Assembly: GCA_964342465.1 (NCBI GenBank)
Contig: CAYFFQ010000006.1
Coordinates: 1-64,000 of the forward strand
Origin: MGIIb-Q1 sp964342465
GTDB lineage: Archaea > Thermoplasmatota > Poseidoniia > Poseidoniales > Thalassarchaeaceae
Reading direction: 5' to 3'
Length of the DNA stretch: 64,000 nucleotides
This document shows positions 18,832 to 28,015 of this stretch, in pieces (within the stretch, counting starts at the first letter, position 1; each line of letters starts with the position of its first letter). Under the pieces are notes generated by a model. That model searched no databases, was not told the origin of the DNA, and saw nothing but the letters and a program-made list of their open reading frames with translations. Made by a program: the position numbers and the translations under genes.

Positions 18832-20085
18832 TCACATCATCTTGACTTGCAGAAGCGCCTGAGAGAGTTCTACCTCTGGCATCCAATCAATCACTCTAGC
18901 GCCGAATCCAGCCAATGCAGTCAGTCGATTCTGTCTCTCCAACTTCATCACCTCGTACGACATACGGGGGATTCGAGACACTTTCTTCTCATAATCGATG
19001 CTCGAAGGAGAGAGCACGATGATCTCGTGCCCCCTGCCCGCCAAGTCTCTCACAGCGTGTGGAACAGTGCCATCACCCTCGAGACTCGAGACGATGAATA
19101 CCGGACTGCCTCTCGAAAAACGAGGGGCGAGTGCGTTTGTCACTGCCTGTAGGGGCATGTTGCCTTTGGAGGCGACTCCGGCTAGACTGCTCAGAATCTT
19201 GAAGTGCTGCTTGTCGCCGGTGTCGGGGGGGAGATAGGAGAGTTTATCATCGTAGACTGCAAGTGCAACGGAATCTCGTCGTTGCAGAAAGTAGGCTGAG
19301 AGTGAGGCGGCGGCGATGGTCCCCATCTCCAGCGGATTCTTCAGAACCGTTCCGATTCGTGATACATCGCGGCTGTCGAGCAGGATGAAGACATCGGTGA
19401 CAGCATCACGGCACTTCTCATTGACCATCAGTTCGCCAGTTCTCGCGAACGCCTTCCAATTGATGTTTTTGAACGGGTCGCCGGGCACATACTCTCTGAG
19501 TGAGTAGAACTCCGTTCCCGGTCCGGGTGTGCGGAGGGTGGTGGCGCCGGTGTACATCTTCGGTGTCTTGCTGCGGACCATCGCCTCCTCGACATCTCGC
19601 ACCTGTGGGAAGACGATGACATCGGAGCGGTGGTCGATGTACATCTCGGTGGTGAAGAGATTGAAGGTGTTGCGATACCTGATGGAGACAGGGCCGAGAG
19701 AGAAGTGGCCGCGCAGCGGGCAACGCAGAACATAGCGAATTCTGGTGGTCTGACCAGGGGCGAGATTGACCATCATGTAGTTCAGGCCACTTCTCATTTT
19801 CATCTCATGTGGGACATTGTCAAAAATCTCGAGAGATTGGGTTCGGCGTCGGGAGGTGTTGGTAAGTGACAACTCGACATAGAGGTCATCACCCTTGTAG
19901 AGGTTGTCTGCAGAGAGAGTCCTGACGATGTTGAGGTTGCCGTGGCCGGAAATCCAACCGTTGATGGCGAGGAAGGAGATGAAGGCAATTCCTATGACCA
20001 TCAATTGGAAATTCGACATCATCATGCCGATGAGCACCAAGGCTATTCCCGAAGTCATCATCAGGGCCGCTTTCCGCGTCCACAT
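18832..20085 (-). CDS. DUF58 domain protein
   Basis: 417 residues. Two N-terminal hydrophobic spans (MMTSGIALVLIGMMMSNF onward) are followed by a beta-rich region and the DUF58 hallmark YVPGDPFKNINWKAFARTGEL (residues about 195-215). A vWA-like strand with DVFILLDSRD comes next, a MIDAS-type metal site. DUF58 proteins are usually encoded with a MoxR AAA+ ATPase and are thought to act in membrane-associated chaperone or assembly systems. No moxR lies in this window. It sits between a DUF4350-like gene and a polytopic membrane protein on the same strand. Confidence 0.9.
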   Translation of the reverse strand: MWTRKAALMMTSGIALVLIGMMMSNFQLMVIGIAFISFLAINGWISGHGNLNIVRTLSADNLYKGDDLYVELSLTNTSRRRTQSLEIFDNVPHEMKMRSGLNYMMVNLAPGQTTRIRYVLRCPLRGHFSLGPVSIRYRNTFNLFTTEMYIDHRSDVIVFPQVRDVEEAMVRSKTPKMYTGATTLRTPGPGTEFYSLREYVPGDPFKNINWKAFARTGELMVNEKCRDAVTDVFILLDSRDVSRIGTVLKNPLEMGTIAAASLSAYFLQRRDSVALAVYDDKLSYLPPDTGDKQHFKILSSLAGVASKGNMPLQAVTNALAPRFSRGSPVFIVSSLEGDGTVPHAVRDLAGRGHEIIVLSPSSIDYEKKVSRIPRMSYEVMKLERQNRLTALAGFGARVIDWMPEVELSQALLQVKMM

Positions 20086-20110
20086 CAGGCATCACCCCCG
20101 AACTGTGAAC

Positions 20111-20191
20111 TCCCTCTGTGGTGGAAACTGCGGTCTAGAGGGCGCCAGTGGTGGCCTCGGTGTCGTGGATTCCCTATGTGGTGGAAACTGC
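20111..20191. repeat. Pair of 21-bp direct repeats 60 bp apart
   Basis: TCCCTCTGTGGTGGAAACTGC-like units at 20111-20131 and 20171-20191, one mismatch. They lie in the 157-bp spacer immediately 3' of the DUF4350-like gene and upstream of DUF58. Confidence 0.7.
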
Positions 20192-20242
20192 CCCAATGGT
20201 CCGAGCCCCGACATTTCTGAGTGGATAGATGGATGTCGTTCA

Positions 20243-21880
20243 TCATTTCCTCCCCCACAGTTTGATTCTCTTGACCACCGCCACAAGTTGCTCGAGGGAG
20301 TAGTTCCTGTCTTCGAAGACGAACTTGACGAGGACGGGGTCGTTTATCATCTTCTGAAGTTCTCGTGCTGGCAGGGCGTCGAACTCATCACGGGTGAGCG
20401 TGTTGAGGTTGCGCACACGGGAGAGAAGAACCTGTTTGATCTTGTTGGCGCGGCTATAGAACCCATATCTTCGGTAGTCCCCTCTTCCGGCGTGGATGAT
20501 GGTGAAAACATGCCGCCAAGGTTCCGGGTCGGTCTTGCGGATGATGACCATCTCGAAGATGATGAAGAGGAAGAAGAAGAGCAGTAGCATCGCCATCCAG
20601 TCAGAGGTGAAATAGACCAAGATGTAGTAGATGAGGTTGTATGTGTTGCCCATGGCGTTGGCCTGTTGATGCCTGCTCTCATCAAAGATGACCTGCGCAT
20701 CCTCACCTGCTGCCAAGGTCCCGTTCTCATCGATGAGTAGTGCTTCTGCAATCGCATCCAGTGCCCACTTTCTGTTGTCGTTGGCATCGATATCGGTCTT
20801 CTGACTGCCGTATTTGGATTGGTAGTCATACACCGAGTTGATGAGGAGTGAACCATCGGCGATGAAATGTGCTTTGCCAGACGAAGGGTCATCACAGGTG
20901 CGGGAAAGACAGTACTTGACGTAGACTGTGAAGGGTCCCTGCATATCTCCCTCAAATCCACTTCCCGCCGGCCCCACTGTAAGGTCTCCATCGTCATTGA
21001 TGTCGAGATAAGAGTCGGTACTGGAGTACCCGAGGCCATATCTGTTCTTCTCTGGGTCTTCCGCTCTGTCAGGGTCGAATGCAGATGGGCTGTTCAACAA
21101 CAGGTCGTAACCGGAGTCGAAGTCCCACGGCTCGGAGCCGCTCTGAGTCATGTGGTGGGCGCAGAGGCCAGCCTGCTCGGAAGATATGCTCATCATTCCA
21201 GGCACACCAGGATGAGTCGGGTCAGGGTCAATCAGGTCGACATATCCGTCGCTGTCCGAGTCGGCGAAGCATGGGTGCTGGAAGGCGGATGAGATATTGG
21301 ATGTGTACTTGTAACTGTCAGATGCATTTATCCAGATGTAATTGTAATCGAGAGTCCAAGAACCGGCGTCATACAACTTGTGGCCGCTGTATTCAATGCC
21401 GAATGCTTCAGCGACGCCCGTGCTGTATCCGAAATCATCCATCACGATGATTGTTCCACCTCTGGCCACGAAGGCGGTGATGGCTTCGATTTCACTGGTC
21501 GTGTAGCCATCATTTTCGTGCAGAGAAATCACGCTCTCATCATTGGTGAAGCGAGGTAGTGAGATGGTGTCTTTCTCCACGCCGGCGATGATGTAAACGG
21601 TTTCCTCGGGATTCTCAATCTCGTTCAACAGGAGAGGGCTGCTGACCAGACTGTGCGTCTTCACTCCCATCGAGTTCAGGTCATCGCGAAATGCTGAGAT
21701 ATCATTCCAGTCATCATCGTAGGCCGAGAGTTGTGACCCTGAGTTGGTGATAAAACTGCTCAAGAGAGTGAGGATGAGGAGAACCAAAACGACGTAGAAT
21801 GCGGTGAGGGTGGCACCCCTCCTGAACTTACGTGTCTTCATCCGTGAGAGGAGGTTTGCAGGTTTCATCTCCATGCCCAC
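20243..21880 (-). CDS. DUF4350-like membrane protein
   Basis: 545 residues. One span lies near residues 23-45, an extracytoplasmic domain of about 370 residues follows, then a second span (MLLLFFFLFIIFEMVII) and a basic cytoplasmic tail. The early segment (YIIAGVEKDT ... FVARGGTIIVMDDFG) is the GATase-like Rossmann pattern of DUF4350, a usual neighbour of DUF58 and MoxR. An acidic loop (DSDSDGYVDLIDPDP) resembles a calcium-binding thrombospondin type 3 repeat. Function is unknown; the neighbourhood suggests a cell-envelope assembly or maintenance system. Start may be Met 1, 3 or 5. Confidence 0.82.
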   Translation of the reverse strand: MGMEMKPANLLSRMKTRKFRRGATLTAFYVVLVLLILTLLSSFITNSGSQLSAYDDDWNDISAFRDDLNSMGVKTHSLVSSPLLLNEIENPEETVYIIAGVEKDTISLPRFTNDESVISLHENDGYTTSEIEAITAFVARGGTIIVMDDFGYSTGVAEAFGIEYSGHKLYDAGSWTLDYNYIWINASDSYKYTSNISSAFQHPCFADSDSDGYVDLIDPDPTHPGVPGMMSISSEQAGLCAHHMTQSGSEPWDFDSGYDLLLNSPSAFDPDRAEDPEKNRYGLGYSSTDSYLDINDDGDLTVGPAGSGFEGDMQGPFTVYVKYCLSRTCDDPSSGKAHFIADGSLLINSVYDYQSKYGSQKTDIDANDNRKWALDAIAEALLIDENGTLAAGEDAQVIFDESRHQQANAMGNTYNLIYYILVYFTSDWMAMLLLFFFLFIIFEMVIIRKTDPEPWRHVFTIIHAGRGDYRRYGFYSRANKIKQVLLSRVRNLNTLTRDEFDALPARELQKMINDPVLVKFVFEDRNYSLEQLVAVVKRIKLWGRK

Positions 21881-22079
21881 GCCCTCTGGACCTTTGGTCC
21901 AAGCAACTGACGCTCAAGGCTGCCTTAATACGGTTGTGCGTTGGCGAATGCTGCGAACATCAGCAACCCGCCGCGTCATCCCGCATCTATGGACCCATCC
22001 ATTCTTTTTCATTTGATGCCGGAGGCGGCCGAGAACAACTCCTCGCTGATGAGTCCAGCCATCACCAATGCCCAGAGAA

Positions 22080-22322
22080 TCACCGCTTGAGAACGATATG
22101 TGTGCTGACCTCGGCGATCTCATCGGTAGGCAGCAACATCAGTCCCGCTTCAGATGGCCATGGGAGGAGAGTCGCATCGATGTTGTCTTCCAACTCGATG
22201 ACGATAGTGCTGACGACTCCTGAGGAGAGATCGGCCATCATGTCAGCAGCCGTGCCGAGCAGGTCACCGCGCGAATCGACGACGGCGAGGCCGATGATCT
22301 CCCTGCTGAAGGTCGCACCCAT
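22080..22322 (-). CDS. PRC-barrel-like small protein
   Basis: 80 residues beginning MGATFSREIIGLAVVDSRG, ending LPTDEIAEVSTHIVLKR. The pattern of a conserved internal-use beta barrel (IIGLAVVDSRGDLLGTAADM) matches PRC-barrel proteins of archaea, whose roles are poorly known (RNA metabolism and partner binding are suggested for relatives). The start at 22322 is preferred over 22343 because the fold begins there. It lies 3' of cdc48 on the same strand, 113 bp away. Confidence 0.7.
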   Translation of the reverse strand: MGATFSREIIGLAVVDSRGDLLGTAADMMADLSSGVVSTIVIELEDNIDATLLPWPSEAGLMLLPTDEIAEVSTHIVLKR

Positions 22323-22435
22323 CAGACTGCGCTGATGTGGCAACCGCCTTCAATCCTCTCATAGATGAGATTATGTTCAAGCGGATTCCAATCCGATGGG
22401 CGCAGGTGTGGTTGTACGCCCACTCCATTACTCGT

Positions 22436-24718
22436 CTATACCGATTCGATTCCGGAGAGTGTGTCGCTGGTTCGCTTGACACTCTCGAGGCCACTCGTCA
22501 GGCTGATTTCGAGTTTTGAGTAGTATTCGAGCATGTCGGGAGTCACCGTCGGTCTGACCCGTTTGATGGCCTCTTCAAAGTGCTTCTTCGAGACGGTCTT
22601 CCTATCCGCCCGCATGGCGATGAGACCAGCTTCTCGACACACCGCCTCGATGTCAGCACCTGTGTAACCATCCAATTTGTTGGAGAAATCTTCTAGTCTG
22701 AATTTACCGAGGGGCATCCTTGCGGTGTGGATATGTAGAATTTCCATCCTGCTCTTCGCATCAGGTGGTGGGATGTGCATCACCCTCTCGAATCGGCCGG
22801 AGCGGAGAAGTGCCCTGTCTATCATCTCGGGTCTGTTGGTGGCGGCGACGATGACAACTCCATCCAATGCCTCGATGCCATCCATGCATGTCAGAAGTTG
22901 GTCTACCATTCTGTTGTTCACCTGTCCACCACCAGAGTCAGCATTGGCTTGGCGGTGCGCACCGATGCTCTCAAACTCATCGAGGAAGATAATGCTCGGG
23001 GCCGCCTGAGCCGCCTTCTTGAACACCTCTCGAATCGCCTTCTCCGACTCACCGACCCACTTGGAGAAGAGTTCTGGACCCTTGACGGTGATGAAGTTCG
23101 CCTCTGCTTCGGTAGCGATGGCTTTGGCGATGAGTGTCTTGCCGGTTCCCGGCGCTCCGAACAAGAGGATTCCTCTTGGGGGTTCGATACCGAAATGCTC
23201 GAACACCTCTGGTCTGGTCAGTGGCCAGTCAATGCTCTCCTTGAGTCGGTCTTTGACCTCATCGAGGCCGCCTACCTTCTCCCATCCTAGGTCGGGGACC
23301 TCTACATAGATCTCCCTTAGTGCACTCGGTTCCACCTCTTTCATCGCCTTCTTGAAATCGTCCATCCTCACTTCCATCTTCTCAAGAACTTCCGGTGGGA
23401 CTTCCTCCTCTTCGAGGTCGATTTCTGGAAGGTAGCGCCGCAACGCCTTCATCGCCGCCTCTCGCGCCAGAGCGGAGATGTCAGCGCCAACGAATCCGTG
23501 GGTGTTGGAGAGAATCCATTCCATGTCGAAATCATCAGCGATGGGCATTTGGCGGATGTGGATGTCGACGATTTCCTGCCTGCCCGCTTTATCAGGCACA
23601 CCAATCTCGACTTCTCTGTCAAATCTGCCGGGTCGACGGAGCGCCTGGTCGACAGCATCCTGTCGATTGGTGGCACCGATTACGACGACATTGTCTCGCC
23701 CCTGCATTCCATCCATCAGGGTCAACAGTTGGGCCACCACACGCCGCTCGACTTCTCCTGTGACATCCTCACGCTTGGGGGCGATGCTGTCCAATTCATC
23801 GATGAAGATGATGGCAGGGGCCTGCGCCGCCGCTTCTTCGAAGAACTCACGCAACTGCTTCTCGGATTCACCGTAGTACTTGCTTATGATTTCCGGTCCG
23901 TTGATCGATGAAAAGTGAGCGTTCGTCTCGTTGGCGACCGCTTTCGCTATCATCGTCTTGCCGGTCCCAGGTGGGCCGTGAAGGAGCACACCCTTGGGGG
24001 GGTCTATTCCGAGTGTGCGGAAGAGTATCGGGTGCTTGAGTGGAAGTTCAATCATCTCCCTGACTTTCTGCAACTCGTTGCCGAGTCCACCGATGTCCTC
24101 GTATGAGATGGATGTTGTACTCTTGTGTTCCTCCTCGTCTATCGGCTCGTCCTTGATGACGATCTCAGTCTCCGGTAGCACCTGCACGATACCCTTCGGT
24201 GTGGTGGATTGAATGGCGAACGGCAGGGCCTCGGCGAACAGAGTCATTCCGGGGATGAAGATTCTGTCTCCGGCCACCACCGGCCTCTTGTTCAATCCTC
24301 TTCTCGCGAATCCCTCTATGCCGGGTCCGAACTTCACCTTCTGTTTGGCGGCCATGACCGGAGAGAGGGTGAGGCGGGTACACGGCTTCACTTCGACCTT
24401 GCGAATCGTCACATTGGAGCCGAGTTGAGCGCCGGCGTTCTTGCGGATGATCCCGTCGATTCTGATGACCCCGAGGTTTGCATCCTCTGGGCGACATCTC
24501 CAGACTATGGCAGCGGTCGTCTCTTCACCTTTGATTTCGATGATGTCGCCCGGTTTGAGTCTCAATGGATTATCAAATGGCACCCTCGCCCTGCCATGTC
24601 CCACATCGCTCGGAATGGCCTTCGCCACCTTGAGATTCAGAGTTTTGTTATCACCCGCTGCCACTGTCCGCTCCCCCTCACTACAGACTCTCGGATTCAC
24701 CGGCTCACTAAAAACCAT
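22436..24718 (-). CDS. cdc48: CDC48/VCP-type AAA+ ATPase
   Basis: A hexameric unfoldase that extracts and unfolds proteins for the proteasome. With the ATG at 24718 the protein is 760 residues: N-domain double-psi barrel (about 10-200), then two AAA rings. Walker A is GPPGTGKT at 248-255 and GAPGTGKT at 521-528. Walker B is FIDELDS and FLDEFES, and arginine fingers lie in RRPGRFDRE and LRSGRFERV. The C-terminus (SGIESV) lacks an HbYX proteasome-docking motif. An upstream in-frame ATG at 24811 would add 31 residues with no family counterpart and overlap the divergent gene, so it is rejected. Confidence 0.96.
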   Translation of the reverse strand: MVFSEPVNPRVCSEGERTVAAGDNKTLNLKVAKAIPSDVGHGRARVPFDNPLRLKPGDIIEIKGEETTAAIVWRCRPEDANLGVIRIDGIIRKNAGAQLGSNVTIRKVEVKPCTRLTLSPVMAAKQKVKFGPGIEGFARRGLNKRPVVAGDRIFIPGMTLFAEALPFAIQSTTPKGIVQVLPETEIVIKDEPIDEEEHKSTTSISYEDIGGLGNELQKVREMIELPLKHPILFRTLGIDPPKGVLLHGPPGTGKTMIAKAVANETNAHFSSINGPEIISKYYGESEKQLREFFEEAAAQAPAIIFIDELDSIAPKREDVTGEVERRVVAQLLTLMDGMQGRDNVVVIGATNRQDAVDQALRRPGRFDREVEIGVPDKAGRQEIVDIHIRQMPIADDFDMEWILSNTHGFVGADISALAREAAMKALRRYLPEIDLEEEEVPPEVLEKMEVRMDDFKKAMKEVEPSALREIYVEVPDLGWEKVGGLDEVKDRLKESIDWPLTRPEVFEHFGIEPPRGILLFGAPGTGKTLIAKAIATEAEANFITVKGPELFSKWVGESEKAIREVFKKAAQAAPSIIFLDEFESIGAHRQANADSGGGQVNNRMVDQLLTCMDGIEALDGVVIVAATNRPEMIDRALLRSGRFERVMHIPPPDAKSRMEILHIHTARMPLGKFRLEDFSNKLDGYTGADIEAVCREAGLIAMRADRKTVSKKHFEEAIKRVRPTVTPDMLEYYSKLEISLTSGLESVKRTSDTLSGIESV

Positions 24719-24804
24719 GCAGATTGATGTCTTCCAATTTCCGCCCCTCGTAGGGATGGTTTCCACTCGGAGAGTTGATGAGGAGGTGCATCCCGCATCG
24801 GACC

Positions 24805-26433
24805 ATGACACATGTGTTGGAGGTCGGTCTCGAGTTCTTGGAAAGCGACAATCCGAATGGCCTTCCCAAAGTGAAGGGATACAACATCATCAACGGAAAA
24901 CTCTCGCTGGCGAGTGATGGGGCGACCTTCACCTCAACCAATCCAGCACTGCTGATGGACACTCTGGGGGAGTTTCCCCTCTCAACCAAGCAAGATGTCC
25001 ACGCAGCATTGGCGGCAGCGGGCGCGGCCTTTCCCAGTTGGGCAGCGACACCAGCGCCGACCCGCGGCCAGATTATCGGCAACATGGGCCGGCTTCTGAT
25101 GGAACACAAGGATGCGATAGTGGCAATAGAGACGCGTGAAATCGGCAAGACTCTCAAGGAATCGGCCGGCTCGGTCCAGGAAGCCATCGACACCTGTCTC
25201 TTCTTCCAATCCGAGGGAAGGCGGCTATATGGGCAGACGGTCAATTCTGAACTGCCGGATAAGGAGTTGTTCACCTACCGCCGCCCGCTCGGAGTATGCG
25301 GTATCATCAACGCCTGCAACTTCCCAGCCGCAGTTCCCTTTTGGAAGATGATACCCGCCATCATGTGCGGAAACACCTGCGTCTGGAAATCACCTCAAGA
25401 CGCTCCGCTCCTCTCATTCGCCTTGGCTCGAATCATGCACCAAGCCGGACTCCCCGACGGCGTCATCAACCTCGTTCATGGAAAGGGGAGTGGAGCAGGT
25501 CAGCACCTCGTCGATGCCGTCGATGAGGGAAAAGTCAACAAAATCTCATTCACAGGCAGCACCGCAGTCGGCAAGATGATTGGCGAAGTGTGCGGCCGCA
25601 ATCTAGTCTCGGCAAGCCTTGAACTCGGGGGTAAGAACCCGCTTGTCATCATGCCTTCGGCCAATCTCGAAAATGCGGTGGAAGGTGCCTACTGGGCCGG
25701 CTTCGGAACTGCCGGCCAGCGCTGCACCAGCCTCGGCAACCTCATCATTCACAGGGATGTCTATGATGAGTTCATGGAGTTGTTCATGGAAAAGGTAAAG
25801 TCGACAAGAATCGGTGACTCAATGCGCCACGACGAAGTGCTCTACGGCCCGATGCTGTCCGAAAAGTACGCCAAGGATTTCCTCACTGGCCTCGAAATGT
25901 GCGAGTCAAGTGGGGCGCGCAAGGTTTGGGGCGAGGGGCGAATCACGGAGGGGAACAAACCCGACAATTTCCTCGGTGATGCAGAGGATGGCGTCTACAT
26001 GTGGCCGCATGTCTATGTCGATGTCACCGAGGATATGGAATGCTTCCACGAGGAGATATTCGGTCCGGTGGTGACCGTAGTGATGGCAGATGATTTCGAC
26101 CACGCACTACACCTCGCCAACGCAAGCCCGTATGGGCTGTCAAGTGCGATTTACACCAACGACAGACTCGAGGCATACCGCTACAAGACGGGCATCAAAG
26201 CCGGCATGACCGGCATCAACAATTCGACCACCGGGGCGGAAGCACACCTCCCATTTGGGGGGGTGAAGGGTTCGGGTAACGGGACCCGCGAATCAGGCAT
26301 CTGGGTCATCGAGGCCTACTCCTACTGGCACGCGGTCAATGACGAGTTGAGTGGAAAGTTGCAGTTGGCTCAGATGGATGTCGACGAGGTCGAGATGGTC
26401 GAGGCTGAAGTCGACTGGGCTTCTCTCGCATGA
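24805..26433 (+). CDS. Aldehyde dehydrogenase superfamily protein
   Basis: Oxidises an aldehyde with NAD(P)+. About 542 residues. The catalytic cysteine is in GQRCTS, the general base glutamate in LELGGKNP, the cofactor strand in FTGSTAVGK, and EEIFGPVV and LPFGGVKGSGNG come later. The GAEAHLPFGG segment resembles the ALDH7/ALDH11-like side of the family, but the substrate cannot be assigned. ATG 24805 is chosen; TTG 24775 and ATG 24778 are alternatives lying closer to the divergent cdc48 start. The 86-bp gap between the two genes must hold both promoters. The gene is followed by a repeat array. Confidence 0.93.
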   Translation: MTHVLEVGLEFLESDNPNGLPKVKGYNIINGKLSLASDGATFTSTNPALLMDTLGEFPLSTKQDVHAALAAAGAAFPSWAATPAPTRGQIIGNMGRLLMEHKDAIVAIETREIGKTLKESAGSVQEAIDTCLFFQSEGRRLYGQTVNSELPDKELFTYRRPLGVCGIINACNFPAAVPFWKMIPAIMCGNTCVWKSPQDAPLLSFALARIMHQAGLPDGVINLVHGKGSGAGQHLVDAVDEGKVNKISFTGSTAVGKMIGEVCGRNLVSASLELGGKNPLVIMPSANLENAVEGAYWAGFGTAGQRCTSLGNLIIHRDVYDEFMELFMEKVKSTRIGDSMRHDEVLYGPMLSEKYAKDFLTGLEMCESSGARKVWGEGRITEGNKPDNFLGDAEDGVYMWPHVYVDVTEDMECFHEEIFGPVVTVVMADDFDHALHLANASPYGLSSAIYTNDRLEAYRYKTGIKAGMTGINNSTTGAEAHLPFGGVKGSGNGTRESGIWVIEAYSYWHAVNDELSGKLQLAQMDVDEVEMVEAEVDWASLA

Positions 26434-26480
26434 TGTGGTTGGCTAGTTTAGGCCACTTCTCTGGGGTGCGAATTACTGTA

Positions 26481-26656
26481 CGCCCTATGTTTGGGGGTAC
26501 TAAGTCGCTGGTCTCCCATCTGTGAGGGTACTAAGTCGCTCTCCGCCCTATGTTTGGGGGTACTAAGTCGCTCTCCGCCCTATGTTTGGGGGTACTAAGT
26601 CGCTGGTCTCCCATCTGTGAGGGTACTAAGTCGCTCTCCGCCCTATGTTTGGGGGT
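26481..26656. repeat. Tandem array of two alternating 31-32 bp units
   Basis: Unit A starts CGCCCTATGTTTGGGGG at 26481, 26544, 26576 and 26639. Unit B (GGTCTCCCATCTGTGAGGG) lies between some of them. Both share GGGTACTAAGTCGCT, which occurs five times. Order is A-B-A-A-B-A. The array starts 48 bp after the aldehyde dehydrogenase stop, in a convergent junction. Confidence 0.95.
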
Positions 26657-26712
26657 GAGAAGGCATGGGATTGCCCCCTATGGCAAACCTGTGGGGATGT
26701 TGGTTTGGGGTT

Positions 26713-26913
26713 CTATCGCATTTCACACTGCCAGCAGTAGTCCCAGTCAAATCCCACTTCTGCGAAGAGTTCTATTTCATGTGAGGGGAGTGCCTCGGCA
26801 TCTGCCCTTCTGAGACTGTCATAGCAGGCGTCCATCATATCTTCGAGCAATCCCATCAGCAATTGCTTCAACCGTTCCTCGTCTGTTTCATCAGTATTAT
26901 TTTCTTCACTCAT
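26713..26913 (-). CDS. Small acidic protein, unrecognised
   Basis: 66 residues beginning MSEENNTDETDEERLKQLL, with an amphipathic helix (LLMGLLEDMMDACYDSLRRA) and a C-terminal aromatic pair of cysteines (DYCWQCEMR). Composition is protein-like and unlike the adjacent repeat translations, and acidic small proteins are common here. No family was recognised. The 223 bp upstream hold an A/T-rich TATA-like stretch near 27005 and nothing else recognisable. Confidence 0.5.
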   Translation of the reverse strand: MSEENNTDETDEERLKQLLMGLLEDMMDACYDSLRRADAEALPSHEIELFAEVGFDWDYCWQCEMR

Positions 26914-27136
26914 AGCTATTCTCTCTATCGAGGCCTGCGGCCCTTCCAGTGCAGGACTCAGTGGATAATTGCTACTTCATGCGATTGATAGGGGGCTCCC
27001 ATAGAATATAAACCCTTCATGTTGGGGGTTCATCGTGATTGATACCAAGTAGATGCTAGAACCACCTTCGGATAAACGGGGTGCTAAGCGGATGATGAAG
27101 GAGTATAATATGGAACAATTCAACTAGAACAAGTCC

Positions 27137-27244
27137 CTACATGATTATATGGCCGCATTCTGGGCACTTCATCCCTGGGATGAACGCGCCCGGCATGAAT
27201 CCGCATTTGGTGCAGATGCTCAATGGTTGATAGTCATCCATCAT
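27137..27244 (-). CDS. Mini zinc-ribbon protein (35 residues)
   Basis: Reads MMDDYQPLSICTKCGFMPG and ends with MKCPECGHIIM: two CxxC knuckles 13 residues apart, the minimal zinc-ribbon arrangement. The start at 27244 (or 27241) overlaps the ATG of the divergent B3/B4 gene; a longer frame to 27346 would run through that gene and is unlikely. Such tiny zinc ribbons are often missed by annotation. Confidence 0.6.
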   Translation of the reverse strand: MMDDYQPLSICTKCGFMPGAFIPGMKCPECGHIIM

Positions 27245-27935
27245 GCACGACAGGGCGGTCGCCACTTTCAAGGTTGACGGCCTATACGTCAGGCTTGTGA
27301 ACCGCGCATTCTCGCTGTCAATCGAAGGTGATGTTCCAGATGTCAACCCTCGTCTGCTCTACATTGAACGTCCGGATGCTGGTTGGCCAAATCTGGAAGA
27401 TGTCGAGGTGGCCGAGCGCATCGAAGCACTTGCCGATTCGGTCTCGCTGGAAGAACTCCGCCACCAGCCGGAAGTGGCGGCCTATCGCAAGTTCTACTGG
27501 AGCCTCGGCATCGACCCCACCAAACGCCGCCCCTCAGCAGAAGCCCTTCTCCGCCGTATCATCGCCGGAAAGCCCTTCCCTCGCATCAATCCAATAGTCG
27601 ACCGATACAATCTCATCTCGGCGGAGAACCGCCTCAGCATCGGTGGATTCTCAGGTGACCACCTCCGTTCCGAAGGGTTAGTCCTGCGCATGGCAAGAGG
27701 CGGTGAGCCCTTCCTCGGCATAGGTTTTCCAGAGCCCAAACCGTGTAGTGGAGAAGAACTAGTTCTCGCCGTGAGTGGTGAGATAATCGCCCTCTACCCC
27801 TATCGTGACAGCCACCAGACCCGCATCAGGGGGGATGACTCCGCCATTCTCTTCACACTCTGTGATGTACCCGGATTGGAATCATCCAGAATTGAATCAG
27901 CAGCATCCGCACTGGTCAGAGAACTGAGCGAATGA
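27243..27935 (+). CDS. B3/B4 (PheT-like) tRNA-binding domain protein
   Basis: 230 residues. The segment YRKFYWSLGIDPTKRRPS, followed by LLRRIIAGKPFPRIN and later NRLSIGGFSGDHL, is the hallmark of stand-alone B3/B4 domains related to the editing region of phenylalanyl-tRNA synthetase beta chain. These free-standing proteins are proposed to hydrolyse or bind mischarged tRNA, but the substrate is generally unproven. The ATG overlaps the oppositely oriented start of the mini zinc-ribbon gene. Confidence 0.87.
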   Translation: MHDRAVATFKVDGLYVRLVNRAFSLSIEGDVPDVNPRLLYIERPDAGWPNLEDVEVAERIEALADSVSLEELRHQPEVAAYRKFYWSLGIDPTKRRPSAEALLRRIIAGKPFPRINPIVDRYNLISAENRLSIGGFSGDHLRSEGLVLRMARGGEPFLGIGFPEPKPCSGEELVLAVSGEIIALYPYRDSHQTRIRGDDSAILFTLCDVPGLESSRIESAASALVRELSE

Positions 27936-28015
27936 TATCGGGGAATGGTGACCACCATCCGAAGGTGGACGGGTGGCGCGGATTCCCGAGGGTCACAGAC
28001 CCATCATTCATCTAG

